The position numbers and the translations under genes are program-made. Shown piece after piece: positions 18,953 to 27,140 of a stretch of DNA of 64,000 nucleotides. The first letter of the stretch is position 1. Each line of letters begins with the position of its first letter. The notes under the pieces were generated by a model. That model saw nothing but the letters and a program-made list of their open reading frames with translations. It made no database searches and had not been told where the DNA came from. This DNA comes from Saccharothrix sp. HUAS TT1 (GTDB lineage Bacteria; Actinomycetota; Actinomycetes; Mycobacteriales; Pseudonocardiaceae): the NCBI RefSeq assembly GCF_040744945.1, contig NZ_CP160453.1, forward strand, positions 7,068,001-7,132,000, in the 5' to 3' direction.

Positions 18953-19255
18953 TCACCTGATGTCGAACCCGCCGAAGGCGTTGACGCCGGTGTGCTCGAC
19001 CCGCACGTACCCGCCGGTGATGTTCTGGAGGGCGACCTCCGCGGCGTTGAGGCTGTGCGGCATCCGGTTGGCGGCGGCGTCCCACTTGCTCTTGGCGACC
19101 TGGTACTGGTCGCGGGACGGGCCGTCCCACTCCTGCAGCGTGGTCATGACCTGCTCGTGCATCTCGATCAGCTTGGTGCGGAGCCGCGTGCTGATCTCCG
19201 CCATCTGGTCGCGGGCCTGGTCGGCCATGCGCTGGTCAAAGGTGTAGCTCGTCAC
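18953..19255 (-). CDS. WXG100-family type VII secretion target (EsxA/B-like)
   Basis: At 100 residues this has the exact WXG100 size and a two-helix hairpin whose turn carries W-D-G (LQEWDGPSRDQY, about residues 41-52). WXG100 proteins form dimers and are exported through the EccC/EccD/EccB channel. The GTG start has an AAGGAG site. The second, slightly diverged WXG100 gene lies 28 bases upstream, so the pair probably forms a heterodimer. A YxxxD/E export signal of the mycobacterial kind is not obvious in its C-terminus. Confidence 0.92.
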   Translation of the reverse strand: MTSYTFDQRMADQARDQMAEISTRLRTKLIEMHEQVMTTLQEWDGPSRDQYQVAKSKWDAAANRMPHSLNAAEVALQNITGGYVRVEHTGVNAFGGFDIR

Positions 19256-19283
19256 GTCGTGGTCTCCTTCGCGGGGCGGGTCG

Positions 19284-19604
19284 TCAGATGCCCAGGCCGG
19301 GGCCGGTGGGGATGGCGGAGGCGATCTGGACGTTGCTGTCCTCGCCGCGGGTGGTGGTGACCGCGTGGTCCTGCACCAGGTTGATCATGTCGCCCAGTGC
19401 CTTGATGATCACCGAGCAGTCCTCGAACCAGTTGTTCATGGAGGTCCGGTACGCGTTGTACGCGTCGCCGCGCCAACTGGCCCGGAGGACGTCCAGCGTC
19501 TCCTCGACGCTGCGCACACCTTGCGTCGCGAGGTTCTGCGTCTCCTGGAACAACCCGGCGGCCCGCAGCATGCCTGGGGTGGTGGTGGAAATCGGTGCAT
19601 TCAT
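19284..19604 (-). CDS. WXG100-family protein, first gene of the type VII operon
   Basis: This is a 106-residue two-helix protein with the turn motif W-R-G (LRASWRGDAYNAY, about residues 44-56), the second partner of the WXG100 pair. The ATG at 19604 is preceded by AAGGGGAA. A longer frame upstream was rejected because it lacks a ribosome site and would run through the regulatory region. As the first gene of the operon it is likely made in excess, as expected for a secreted substrate. The divergent SARP-type regulator begins 256 bases away. Confidence 0.9.
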   Translation of the reverse strand: MNAPISTTTPGMLRAAGLFQETQNLATQGVRSVEETLDVLRASWRGDAYNAYRTSMNNWFEDCSVIIKALGDMINLVQDHAVTTTRGEDSNVQIASAIPTGPGLGI

Positions 19605-19859
19605 GGGCTTCCCCTTGATGGATGTGCGATAGATCCACGCGCCGGACGGCGCCGCGATGCACCGATCCAGTTTTGGGCAGCCGCGACCCGGCGGAGCAGG
19701 TGCCGTCACCCGGCGGTGCCCAAAAGTCCGACCAGGAGTGCGCAGACAGGCGGCCCATCCATCAAGTTCCGCTCAAGCGGGTGAAAATAGGATCGCGATC
19801 TCGGCTAGATGGCATCCCGCACGTGTCGCCGCCGGGGCGGCGCCTATCGGAGAGGCCCA
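19605..19859. promoter_or_regulatory. Divergent promoter region with 22-bp-spaced direct repeat inside an inverted repeat
   Basis: The region separates the ESX operon from the BTAD regulator. ACCCGGCGG occurs at 19686-19694 and again at 19708-19716, exactly 22 bases apart (two helical turns). The pair is flanked by a perfect 9-base inverted repeat, ttttgggca at 19671-19679 and tgcccaaaa at 19717-19725. SARP regulators bind direct repeats spaced 11 or 22 bases. A possible -10 (TAGGAT) lies at 19788-19793, pointing towards the regulator. The link to the neighbouring SARP is inference. Confidence 0.6.
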
Positions 19860-22800
19860 GTGGTGGAGGACTTGAGCGGTCGGCTGCGGGTGGAGGTGCT
19901 CGGACCGCTGCGCGTGTGGCTGGACGACCACGAGGTGCCGCTGGGCTCGAACCGGCAGCAGGCCGTGTTCGCGGTGCTCACCGGGCACCCCGACCAGGTG
20001 GTGTCGCAGCGGGCGCTGATCACCGGCGTGTGGGGCTCCTCGGCGCCCGCCAGCGCCACGGGCAACCTGCACACCTACCTGTCGGGCCTGCGCCGCGCCC
20101 TGGGTCCGGCGCGGGACGCGCTGGTGTCGGGCTCCGACGGCTACTCCCTGCGGCTGGACCGCTCCGCGCTGGACAGCGAGGTGTTCGACCGCACCCGGCT
20201 GGAGGCGGAGCGCCGGTACGCCGCGGGTGACCTGCCCGGCGCCGTCGCCCTGCTGGACGAGGCGCTGGAGCTGTGGTCGGGCGAGGGCTACGCCGGGTTG
20301 CGCAGCCCGTTCGCCGAGCAGGCCCGTCGCAGGTTGGCGGCCCTGCGGCTGGAGGCGGTGCGGCTGCGGGCCCGGGCGCGGCTGGAGGCGGGCGAGCACA
20401 CCGGGCTGGTCGCCGAGCTGACCTCGCTGGTGCGCCTGCACCCCCTGGACGAGTCGTTGCGCGAGCTGCTGATGCTGGCGCTGCACCGCGGGGGCAGGCA
20501 CGCCGAGGCGCTGGAGAGCTTCCGCGAGGCGCGCACCGCCCTGGCCCGGGAGGGGCTGATCCCCGGGCAGGCGCTGCGCGACCTGCAGCAGGTCGTCCTC
20601 AGCGGCTCCTCGGCCCGCACCGCCGACGTCGCGCTGCTGCGGGTCCAGCCGACGCCGACGTCCACGCCGCCCGGCGGGCTGGTCGGGCGGGCGGCGGAGC
20701 TGGAGGCCCTGGGCTGCGCGCTGGACGACGTGCTCGCCGGCCGGGGCCGGGCGATCTGGGTGGAGGGCGAGGCGGGCGTCGGCAAGACGGCGTTGCTGAC
20801 CACCGCCCTGGCCGGGGTGGCGGGCCCGGCGCACCACCTGGCCTGGGGCACGACCGACGAGCTGAGCACCCGCTTCCCGCTCCAGGTCGTGCTGGAAGCC
20901 CTGGACGTCACGTCGGCCTCGGCGGACCGGCAGCGCGCGGACCTGGCGGCGCAGTTGCACGACCCGTCGGCGCAGCGCTGGTGGAACCGGGTGGCCCCGG
21001 TGGACCGGCTGCTCGGGTTGGTCGCGGACCTGTGCGCCACGGCGCCCGTGGTGCTCGTGCTGGACGGCCTCCAGTGGGCCGACGACGCGAGCCTGCTGTT
21101 CTGGGACCGCCTGGTCGGCGCCACCGGGCACCTGCCGCTGCTGCTGGTCGGCGCCACCCGCCCGGAGCGCTCCCGGGCCGGGGTGGACCACCTGCGGCGC
21201 AGCGTGGTGGCGGGCGGCGGCCTGGTGCTGGAACCGGCCCCGCTGGCCCCGGCGGACGCCGAGCGGCTGGTGGGCGCGGTGATCGGCGCCTCGTCCGGGC
21301 CGGCGCTGCGGTCGCTGGCCTCCATCGCCGCGGGCAACCCGCTGTACGCGCTGGAGATCGCCGAGCTGATGGTGCGCGACGGCTGCGTGCGGGTGGTCGA
21401 CGGGGTCGCCGAGGTGGACGAGACCGTGCCCTCCGACGGCGTCTACCAATTGCGCAACGGCGTGCGGAAGAGCCTGGCGCACCTGTCCGAGGACACGCGC
21501 GAGGTGCTGCGCTCCGCCGCCCTGCTGGGCATGCGGTTCGACGCGGGCGAGCTGGCCGCGGTGACCGGGCGGCTGCCGCTGCACCTGCTGCGCGCGCTGG
21601 ACGAGGCCGTGTCCGCGCGCCTGGTGGCCGAGTCGGACGACCTGCTCGCCTTCCGTCACCCGTTCGTGCGATGGACGCTGTACAAGGGGGTACCGCAGTC
21701 GCTGCGGGTGGCGCTGCACCGACAGGCCGCTCAAGCGCTGGACGGGGCGGGCGTCCCCGCCGACCGGGTGGCGGAGCACCTGGCGGTGGAGTCCTCGGTG
21801 GTCGACGCCTGGGTGGCCCGGTGGCTGCTGGCCCACCGCGACGGGTTGGTGGACCGCGCGCCGCGGCTCGCGGTGGACCTGCTGCGGCGGGTGCTCGCCA
21901 CCAGCCTGGTCGACGGCGAGGACCGGGCGGCGCTGTGGATGTCGCTGGTCCGCGCCCTGTTCGACCTCGGGCACGACGTGAGCGCCGAGGTGGCCGGCGC
22001 CCTGGCCGAGGTCGTCGACCCGGCGGACGCCGCCGAGGCGAGGCACCTGCTCGCGCTGGTCCGCAGCCGCGCGGGCGACACCGCCGGGGCCGTTGCCGTG
22101 CTGGAGGGCGCGATCCGGGCGCCGGGCCTGCCCGCGATCTGGCGCATCCGGCACCACGCCCTGCTCGCGGGCCTGCGCCGGGCCGCCGCGGCGGACCTGG
22201 ACGAGGCCGACGCCGAGGCGGCCCGGGTGCGCGCCAGGGCCGACGCGACGGGCGACGCCTGCGAGGCCGCCTACGCGTCGCGCAGCAGGTGGTCGGTCGC
22301 GACGCTGCGCCGGGACCACGAGCGCGCGCTGCGGCACCTGGACGAAGGGCTGGCGTCGCTGGACGAGCGCCCCGAGCTGATCGAGGCGCGCTGCGACCTG
22401 CTGGACAACCGGGCGTTCACCCTGCACAACCTCGACCGCCTGGACGACGCGGCGGCCACCCTGCGGGAAGCGCGCGACGCGATCTCGCGCCACGGGCTGT
22501 CGACCAGGATGCAGACTTCCTTCGCCGTGCACCACTACTGGACGGGCGACTGGGAACGCGCGCTGGTGGAGCTGAGCGGGGTCAACCGCGACGCCGCCGG
22601 GTTGACGTTCCACCGCATCCGGGAGCCCGGCCCCGGCGCCGCGCTGCTGCACGGGCTGTCGGCGCTCATCTCGCTGCGCCGCGACGAGCGGGCCAACGCG
22701 GCCGTGCACCTGGACGCCGTGGGCCCCTACACCAGGATGACCACCGCCGAACGGGAGAGCGCGGACTTCCTGCTGGTGGCCTGGGCGTTGGCGGCCGAGC

Positions 22801-23261
22801 AGCGGGAGTCGCTGGACGAGGCGATCCGCGTGCTCTCCCCGCTGCTGCGCCCGGAGGAGGCGCCGATGGCGCTGCGCCACCAGTGGCTGCCGTACCTGGT
22901 GCGGCTCGCCGCGGACGCGGACATGGCGGACGTGGCGGGTGAAGCGCTGGTGGTGTGCGAGGAGGAGGCCGCGAACGAGGTGCTGCCGGCGCGGGCCACC
23001 GCCGCCGCGGCCCACTGCCGAGCGCTGCTGGCGGGCGACCCGTCCGGGCTGCTCGACGTCGCCGCGCACTACCGGTCGGTCGGCCGACCGGTCGAGCTGG
23101 CGGCGGTGCTGGAGGACGCCGCGGTCCTGCTGACCGCCCGCGATCCCGGGGCGGGCGCCGCGGACGCCCTGGTGGCCGAGGTCGACCTGCTCCACCAGCG
23201 GTTCGGCGCCTCCTGGGACCGGCGGCGGTGCCACCGGCGGCTGGCCGCGGCCGGCGGCTGA
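19860..23261 (+). CDS. Large SARP (BTAD) transcriptional regulator with AAA ATPase and TPR-like C-terminus
   Basis: The protein is about 1133 residues. Residues about 8-100 form an OmpR-type winged helix, beginning LRVEVLGPLRVWLDDHEVPL. Residues about 100-250 are the BTAD domain of AfsR/DnrI/RedD regulators. An AAA_16-type ATPase follows from about 270, with Walker A GEAGVGKTALL and Walker B VVLVLDGLQWADD. The rest, to the C-terminus, is Ala/Leu/Arg-rich helical TPR-like sequence with no LuxR helix-turn-helix. Large SARPs activate secondary-metabolite or developmental operons. Here the gene is divergent from the ESX operon and 3.6 kb from the NRPS-PKS cluster, so either could be its target. 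The start is GTG at 19860 or the adjacent GTG at 19863, behind GGAGAGG (19849-19855). An in-frame ATG at 19809 has no such site. Confidence 0.88.
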   Translation: MVEDLSGRLRVEVLGPLRVWLDDHEVPLGSNRQQAVFAVLTGHPDQVVSQRALITGVWGSSAPASATGNLHTYLSGLRRALGPARDALVSGSDGYSLRLDRSALDSEVFDRTRLEAERRYAAGDLPGAVALLDEALELWSGEGYAGLRSPFAEQARRRLAALRLEAVRLRARARLEAGEHTGLVAELTSLVRLHPLDESLRELLMLALHRGGRHAEALESFREARTALAREGLIPGQALRDLQQVVLSGSSARTADVALLRVQPTPTSTPPGGLVGRAAELEALGCALDDVLAGRGRAIWVEGEAGVGKTALLTTALAGVAGPAHHLAWGTTDELSTRFPLQVVLEALDVTSASADRQRADLAAQLHDPSAQRWWNRVAPVDRLLGLVADLCATAPVVLVLDGLQWADDASLLFWDRLVGATGHLPLLLVGATRPERSRAGVDHLRRSVVAGGGLVLEPAPLAPADAERLVGAVIGASSGPALRSLASIAAGNPLYALEIAELMVRDGCVRVVDGVAEVDETVPSDGVYQLRNGVRKSLAHLSEDTREVLRSAALLGMRFDAGELAAVTGRLPLHLLRALDEAVSARLVAESDDLLAFRHPFVRWTLYKGVPQSLRVALHRQAAQALDGAGVPADRVAEHLAVESSVVDAWVARWLLAHRDGLVDRAPRLAVDLLRRVLATSLVDGEDRAALWMSLVRALFDLGHDVSAEVAGALAEVVDPADAAEARHLLALVRSRAGDTAGAVAVLEGAIRAPGLPAIWRIRHHALLAGLRRAAAADLDEADAEAARVRARADATGDACEAAYASRSRWSVATLRRDHERALRHLDEGLASLDERPELIEARCDLLDNRAFTLHNLDRLDDAAATLREARDAISRHGLSTRMQTSFAVHHYWTGDWERALVELSGVNRDAAGLTFHRIREPGPGAALLHGLSALISLRRDERANAAVHLDAVGPYTRMTTAERESADFLLVAWALAAEQRESLDEAIRVLSPLLRPEEAPMALRHQWLPYLVRLAADADMADVAGEALVVCEEEAANEVLPARATAAAAHCRALLAGDPSGLLDVAAHYRSVGRPVELAAVLEDAAVLLTARDPGAGAADALVAEVDLLHQRFGASWDRRRCHRRLAAAGG

Positions 23262-23390
23262 CGCGGCCCCGGTCGCACGACGGGGAAGCGCGGTGCGGCT
23301 GTTCGGGCATCGCGGAACGCGCATCGCAGCGGTGGGCCGCACGGCTCGGTGACACTGCAGCCGGCCACGTCCCGAAACGCAAGGAGCGAC

Positions 23391-23759
23391 ATGTCCGTCC
23401 TTCGCGCCACTCGCACCGCGATCGCCTCGCTCGCCGTCGGCGCCCTCGTCGCGGCCGCCACCACCGGCACGGCTGCCGCGGCCGTCTACTACAGCTTCAC
23501 GCTCTGCAACTACGCGGGCGACTTCCACAGCTACGCCCACTTCCCGAGCCGCGGCAAGTCCTCGCCGACCGCGTGGACCAACCAGTGCGTCGTGACGACC
23601 CACGCGGGCGGGGAGCGGGTCGAGATCGTGATCCGGCCGGACACGCCGCAGAACAAGGTCCTGGCTCCGCGCCCCTACCCCACCGACTGGTCCAACGACG
23701 TGTTCCACACCTCCGGCAGCTACTACTCGCCGGTGATCAAGCCGCACGCCCACAGGTAG
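23391..23759 (+). CDS. Small secreted protein of unknown function
   Basis: A 122-residue protein with a clear Sec signal: basic start, hydrophobic core (IASLAVGALVAAA) and an Ala-rich cleavage site near residue 31. The mature part is about 90 residues, rich in Tyr, His and Ser, with two Cys (in TLCNYAGD and TNQCVVTT) that could form one disulfide. I do not recognise the family. An AAGGAG site precedes the ATG by six bases. The gene converges on the FAD monooxygenase, with a strong hairpin between them. Confidence 0.75.
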   Translation: MSVLRATRTAIASLAVGALVAAATTGTAAAAVYYSFTLCNYAGDFHSYAHFPSRGKSSPTAWTNQCVVTTHAGGERVEIVIRPDTPQNKVLAPRPYPTDWSNDVFHTSGSYYSPVIKPHAHR

Positions 23760-23776
23760 CGGGCGCGGTGCTCCTC

Positions 23777-23809
23777 GCCGCCGCCGTGGCGCCGTGCCAC
23801 GGCGGCGGC
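23777..23809. terminator. Bidirectional hairpin terminator
   Basis: A perfect 14-base stem (gccgccgccgtggc with gccacggcggcggc) encloses a five-base loop, between the convergent secreted-protein gene and FAD monooxygenase gene. It has no U-tract, as usual for actinomycete terminators. Confidence 0.8.
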
Positions 23810-23820
23810 CGCGTTCGCTC

Positions 23821-25467
23821 TCAGGCGTTCGTGATCGGCAGCAGGTCGCGAAGGGACGTCATCACCGTCTGATTCGGATCGACCTGCTCCACCAGCGGCG
23901 GCAGCGGCTCGGCGAACGGCAGCGGTTCGAGGTAGGACTCGACGTCCACGGCCACCTCGTCGCCGCCGATCTCGCGGGTGATCCACGCGCCGGTCTCCAC
24001 CAACTGCTTCAACGTCTTGACGTGCAGGCCGTTGATCCGCTGGAGGTACCACTCGTCCGGCGGCATCGGCCCCATCCGGGCGGCCAACCGGGCCTTGACG
24101 TCCGTCACCCGCGCGAAGAGCGCCTCGGTCAGCGCGGCCCGGTCGTGCGGACCCGCCAGGCCGTCGCGCAGCCGGTCCTCGATCAGGCGGGGCACCCCGT
24201 CGTCGTCGGGCATGAGCATGGTGGTCCACGCCCGGGACTTCTCGCGGTACTGCAACTGCTGCATCAGGCCCTCGTGGCAGGAGAAGTCGGACGCGCGCAA
24301 CTGCTTGCCCTGCCAGCGCGAGCGCAGCGCGCCCGCCAGCGACAGCGCGCTCTTGACCCCGGTGTTGAGGCCGCGTCCGGGCCAGAAGTGCAGCGAGTTG
24401 GCCGCGTCGCCGATCAGGAACCCGAACGTCGTCGGGGCCAGCTGGGCGGTGAACCGGGAGGTCTGGGTCATCGACAGGTTGAACATGGTGATGCCCAGCA
24501 CGTCCCGCGGCCCGGCGCCGAAGAACCGCACGCCCTCCATGATCCGCGGCCACAGGAACGACAGCCGGTCCACCGACGGCTTGAAGATCGCCCGGTGCCG
24601 GTCGCACACGAACCGGTCGCCGCGGGGCAGCATCATGCACCGGTGGGTGCGGATGCAGTCCACCGGCGCGTTCTCGCCGATGGCGACGATCTCCGACGCC
24701 TCCTCGGCGGTCAGGCGCATGTTGATGAACCCGCCGCTCAACGAGTTGAACAGGTAGCGGTTCTGCGACACCGTCAGCGGAACCGTGTGCTCGTCGGGGA
24801 ACACGCCCCTGATCCGGATGCCCAGGACGGTCTCGACCAGCTGCTCGCCGTCGACCGAGTAGAAGTTGCGGTCCGGCGTGCCGAAGTGGTCGCCCAACGC
24901 CTTGCGCGTCGGCGAGTTCGCCCCGTCGGCCACGACCAGGATGTGCGTGTCGCCCCACGTCTCCGGCACCTCGTACCGGCCGGGCACCAGCTCGATGTCG
25001 TACTGCCCCTGCGCCATGTCCAGCAGGCAGTCCTCGACCCACCGGATCCGGACGTTGCGCGGTCGTCCCCTGTCCTGCGGGGAATCCGGGCCCAGGGGCC
25101 ACATCTCGGCGTACTCGCCCGCCGTGAAGAGGCGCTTCTGCACCAGGCGCGGCAACGTCGACCACACGTTGCTCTGCAGCGTCACGACCTGCTCGCGCCG
25201 GAAGTTGCCCTCCGACTCCCCGAGCCACACCACGCGGTTGCCCTGCCGCTTCCACCGCCGGTCGTGGATGCGGACCTCCACCTGGTCGCCCATCATGGCC
25301 CTCAGCGCGCACGCGAACGACAGGCCCACGGGTCCGCCTCCCGCCACCACGACCCGCAGCGGCTCGCGCCCGCTCGGCAGCGGGTCGAGCTTCTTGAACA
25401 ACCCGGTCGCCCAGTCGTGCGCCGGCCAGACCGCGATCGACTCGGTCCGCGCCTCGTCACCGTTCAT
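23821..25467 (-). CDS. FAD-dependent monooxygenase (aromatic hydroxylase-like)
   Basis: This 548-residue protein looks like a group A flavoprotein monooxygenase. It has an N-terminal dinucleotide-binding motif GGGPVGLSFA near residue 42 and the FAD-ribityl motif GDAANSLHFWPGRG near 354. A long C-terminal region of about 150 residues goes beyond the usual 400-residue core. The partner reductant would be NAD(P)H and the substrate is unknown. The ATG at 25467 follows a GGAGG site nine bases upstream. It is transcribed away from the NRPS-PKS cluster and separated from it by a broken gene, so whether it tailors that product is open. No membrane segment or signal peptide is seen. Confidence 0.85.
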   Translation of the reverse strand: MNGDEARTESIAVWPAHDWATGLFKKLDPLPSGREPLRVVVAGGGPVGLSFACALRAMMGDQVEVRIHDRRWKRQGNRVVWLGESEGNFRREQVVTLQSNVWSTLPRLVQKRLFTAGEYAEMWPLGPDSPQDRGRPRNVRIRWVEDCLLDMAQGQYDIELVPGRYEVPETWGDTHILVVADGANSPTRKALGDHFGTPDRNFYSVDGEQLVETVLGIRIRGVFPDEHTVPLTVSQNRYLFNSLSGGFINMRLTAEEASEIVAIGENAPVDCIRTHRCMMLPRGDRFVCDRHRAIFKPSVDRLSFLWPRIMEGVRFFGAGPRDVLGITMFNLSMTQTSRFTAQLAPTTFGFLIGDAANSLHFWPGRGLNTGVKSALSLAGALRSRWQGKQLRASDFSCHEGLMQQLQYREKSRAWTTMLMPDDDGVPRLIEDRLRDGLAGPHDRAALTEALFARVTDVKARLAARMGPMPPDEWYLQRINGLHVKTLKQLVETGAWITREIGGDEVAVDVESYLEPLPFAEPLPPLVEQVDPNQTVMTSLRDLLPITNA

Positions 25468-25755
25468 GGCGGTCGACCTCCGTGCTGCTCGGTGCAATCC
25501 GCCCGCCATCATGTCCCGAGCCGTTCGGCGGAACCCCGGCCGCGAGCGCAAGAGTGCCCGAAGAGGAACCGCTTCCGTGTCCGGACCGGTGTCCCGGTCA
25601 TGCCTGTTCAGGCACCTCGCCACGGCTGTCGGGACGGTTGCCGCCGGATGCGCGGCACGGGCACGGGGTGGTGGTTGCGGTGGCGGTGCCACGCGTCGCG
25701 CCGACACGACCGCCGTCCTGCTCGCGCGCCACCGCCGTCGATTGCGAGGTCGCTC

Positions 25756-26372
25756 GTGCCCGCGCCCGGATTCCCCCCGCACACCCTCGACCCGGTTGGA
25801 TACCCGGTCTGGGTCAGCGAGTTGGCCTGCGAGGAGCCGAACCACATCCTGCACGTCGTGGACGGCCTCGAACCAGCGGAGGCGCTGGAGGCGCTGGGCG
25901 CCAATCCGCGGTTGTTCCGCCCCTGCGAGCTCCCGGTGGACAAACCGGACGGGTGGACTTCCCTGCCGCGCTGTTGGCGGGGCGCTTGGGCACGTGGACC
26001 TTCGTCTACGACGACTCGGGGTTCACCTTCGACGGCGCGACGACGGCGCTCTCCGCCGGCAGCAGGTCGGCGGCCACGTGCGCCTACTTGGCCAACGGGA
26101 ACGCCACTGTCGCCTACGCCGTCGACGGCGAGGAGGTCTTCTGGGCGAACGTCATCGACCTCGACCTCGAAACCGACCTCCGCGACATGCCCGTCGACCT
26201 GCGCGCGGCGTTCGAGGCGGCCGGCACCGCCGAACTCGCCGACGCCGAACCCGGTGAACCCGGCGAACCGGACTTCGCCGTCGGCCTGCGCGCCGTCTGC
26301 GCCCTGGCGGGGCTCACGTGCGTCCTCGACGACGTGCGCCGAACACCTCTGCTGGTGACGGCGTTCGGCTGA
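25756..26372 (+). pseudogene. DUF6461-like gene split by a single-base frameshift
   Basis: Two frames together make one DUF6461-type protein of about 205 residues. The first half (GTG at 25756; YPVWVSELACEEP, HILHVVDGLEP, EALGANPRLF) runs to about 25953. The second half (GTWTFVYDDSGFTFDG to LLVTAFG) continues in another phase to the stop at 26372. Adding one G to the GGG run at 25951-25953 restores a continuous reading through DGVDFPAALLAGRLGTW. The change is therefore either a real recent inactivating deletion or a base-calling error in a G run. DUF6461 proteins are small cytosolic actinomycete proteins of unknown function. The family name is from memory of its sequence pattern. Confidence 0.7.
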
Positions 26373-26870
26373 CCGGCACGCGACCCGCCCGCCGGTACGA
26401 AGATCGGCGCACTGATATTCCTACATCACGATTCCAGGCCGCAGCGCCGCCGCAAAGGCGCGGCACCGACCCGCTACCCCCTACAAGATCGAAGTGCGGC
26501 CATCCGAGTGAATCTCACGTCTCGTTACTTACCGACCCCCGATATCGCCGGTAACGTCGCCCCTACTGCCCGAGACGGGGGCCGGCGGCACGTCGACCGG
26601 AAGTAGGGGTCTCATTGAGTTCTTGCATCCAGCTCGGTTGTCGAGCTTGCCGACATTCTTGATCACTCGTCCGCAACGCGATGCCTTGAGAACGATCACA
26701 AATCCTTGACGCGAACGAGCCTCGCGAGTGTTCCCCGGGTAATCCGGCGGTCGCCGAAGCACGTCGCTGCTCGTCGCGCACATTTCACGGCAGGCAGTTC
26801 CTGTACACCCTGGGGTGACTGCGGAAAAAAGGGCTGCCGAGAGTGGGAACCACCAACGGGGGACTTCTGC
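26373..26870. promoter_or_regulatory. Upstream region of the NRPS-PKS operon
   Basis: This 498-base gene-free stretch is less GC-rich than its surroundings and must hold the promoter of the biosynthetic operon. A dyad TTACCG-N14-CGGTAA lies at 26529-26554, around the palindrome CGATATCG (26540-26547), and could be an operator. A TTGACG hexamer at 26705-26710 resembles a -35, but I see no convincing -10 at the right distance. No small gene is supported. Confidence 0.4.
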
Positions 26871-27140
26871 ATGTCCACAGAAGAGTTGTTCGAGGACGCC
26901 GCGAACGGGCTCGCGGCACAGGAATCAACAGTGGAAATCACCGCCGCCTGGAAGGAAGTGCTCGGAGCCGACGCCGAGGTGGACACGGGGTTCATCGCCA
27001 ACGGCGGGGACTCGCTCAAGGCCGTGCTGCTCGCCGACCGGATCTTCCGGCTGACCGGCCACGAGGTCGACTACCTGGAGGTTCTGGACGCCCCGGACGC
27101 CGCCACCCTCGCACGGGCCGTTCCCGATGGCCGCGTTTAG
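26871..27140 (+). CDS. Free-standing peptidyl carrier protein (PCP)
   Basis: An 89-residue carrier protein whose phosphopantetheine Ser is Ser48 in the motif FIANGGDSLKA. It is the first gene of the cluster. A GGGGGA site precedes the ATG, and its last 14 bases overlap the start of the Thr-activating NRPS, so it likely presents the first building block to that protein's C domain. No A domain is fused to it; loading must occur in trans, perhaps by the free A domain at 49691-51262. A role as an acyl carrier cannot be excluded, but GGDSL and the following LADRIFRLTGH helix look NRPS-type. Confidence 0.9.
   Translation: MSTEELFEDAANGLAAQESTVEITAAWKEVLGADAEVDTGFIANGGDSLKAVLLADRIFRLTGHEVDYLEVLDAPDAATLARAVPDGRV

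Noticed and set aside
19809..19859. ATG at 19809 as the start of the SARP regulator
   Set aside because: No ribosome site. GTG at 19860/19863 follows GGAGAGG at correct spacing, and the winged-helix domain begins right after it.
19773..23753. A 1326-codon minus-strand frame opposite the SARP regulator
   Set aside because: Composition typical of an antisense shadow. The plus-strand frame has winged-helix, BTAD and AAA signatures.
23821..25467. FAD monooxygenase considered as part of the NRPS-PKS cluster
   Set aside because: Opposite strand, ends in its own terminator and separated from the first cluster gene by a broken unrelated gene and 498 bases. Kept outside the cluster but not excluded.
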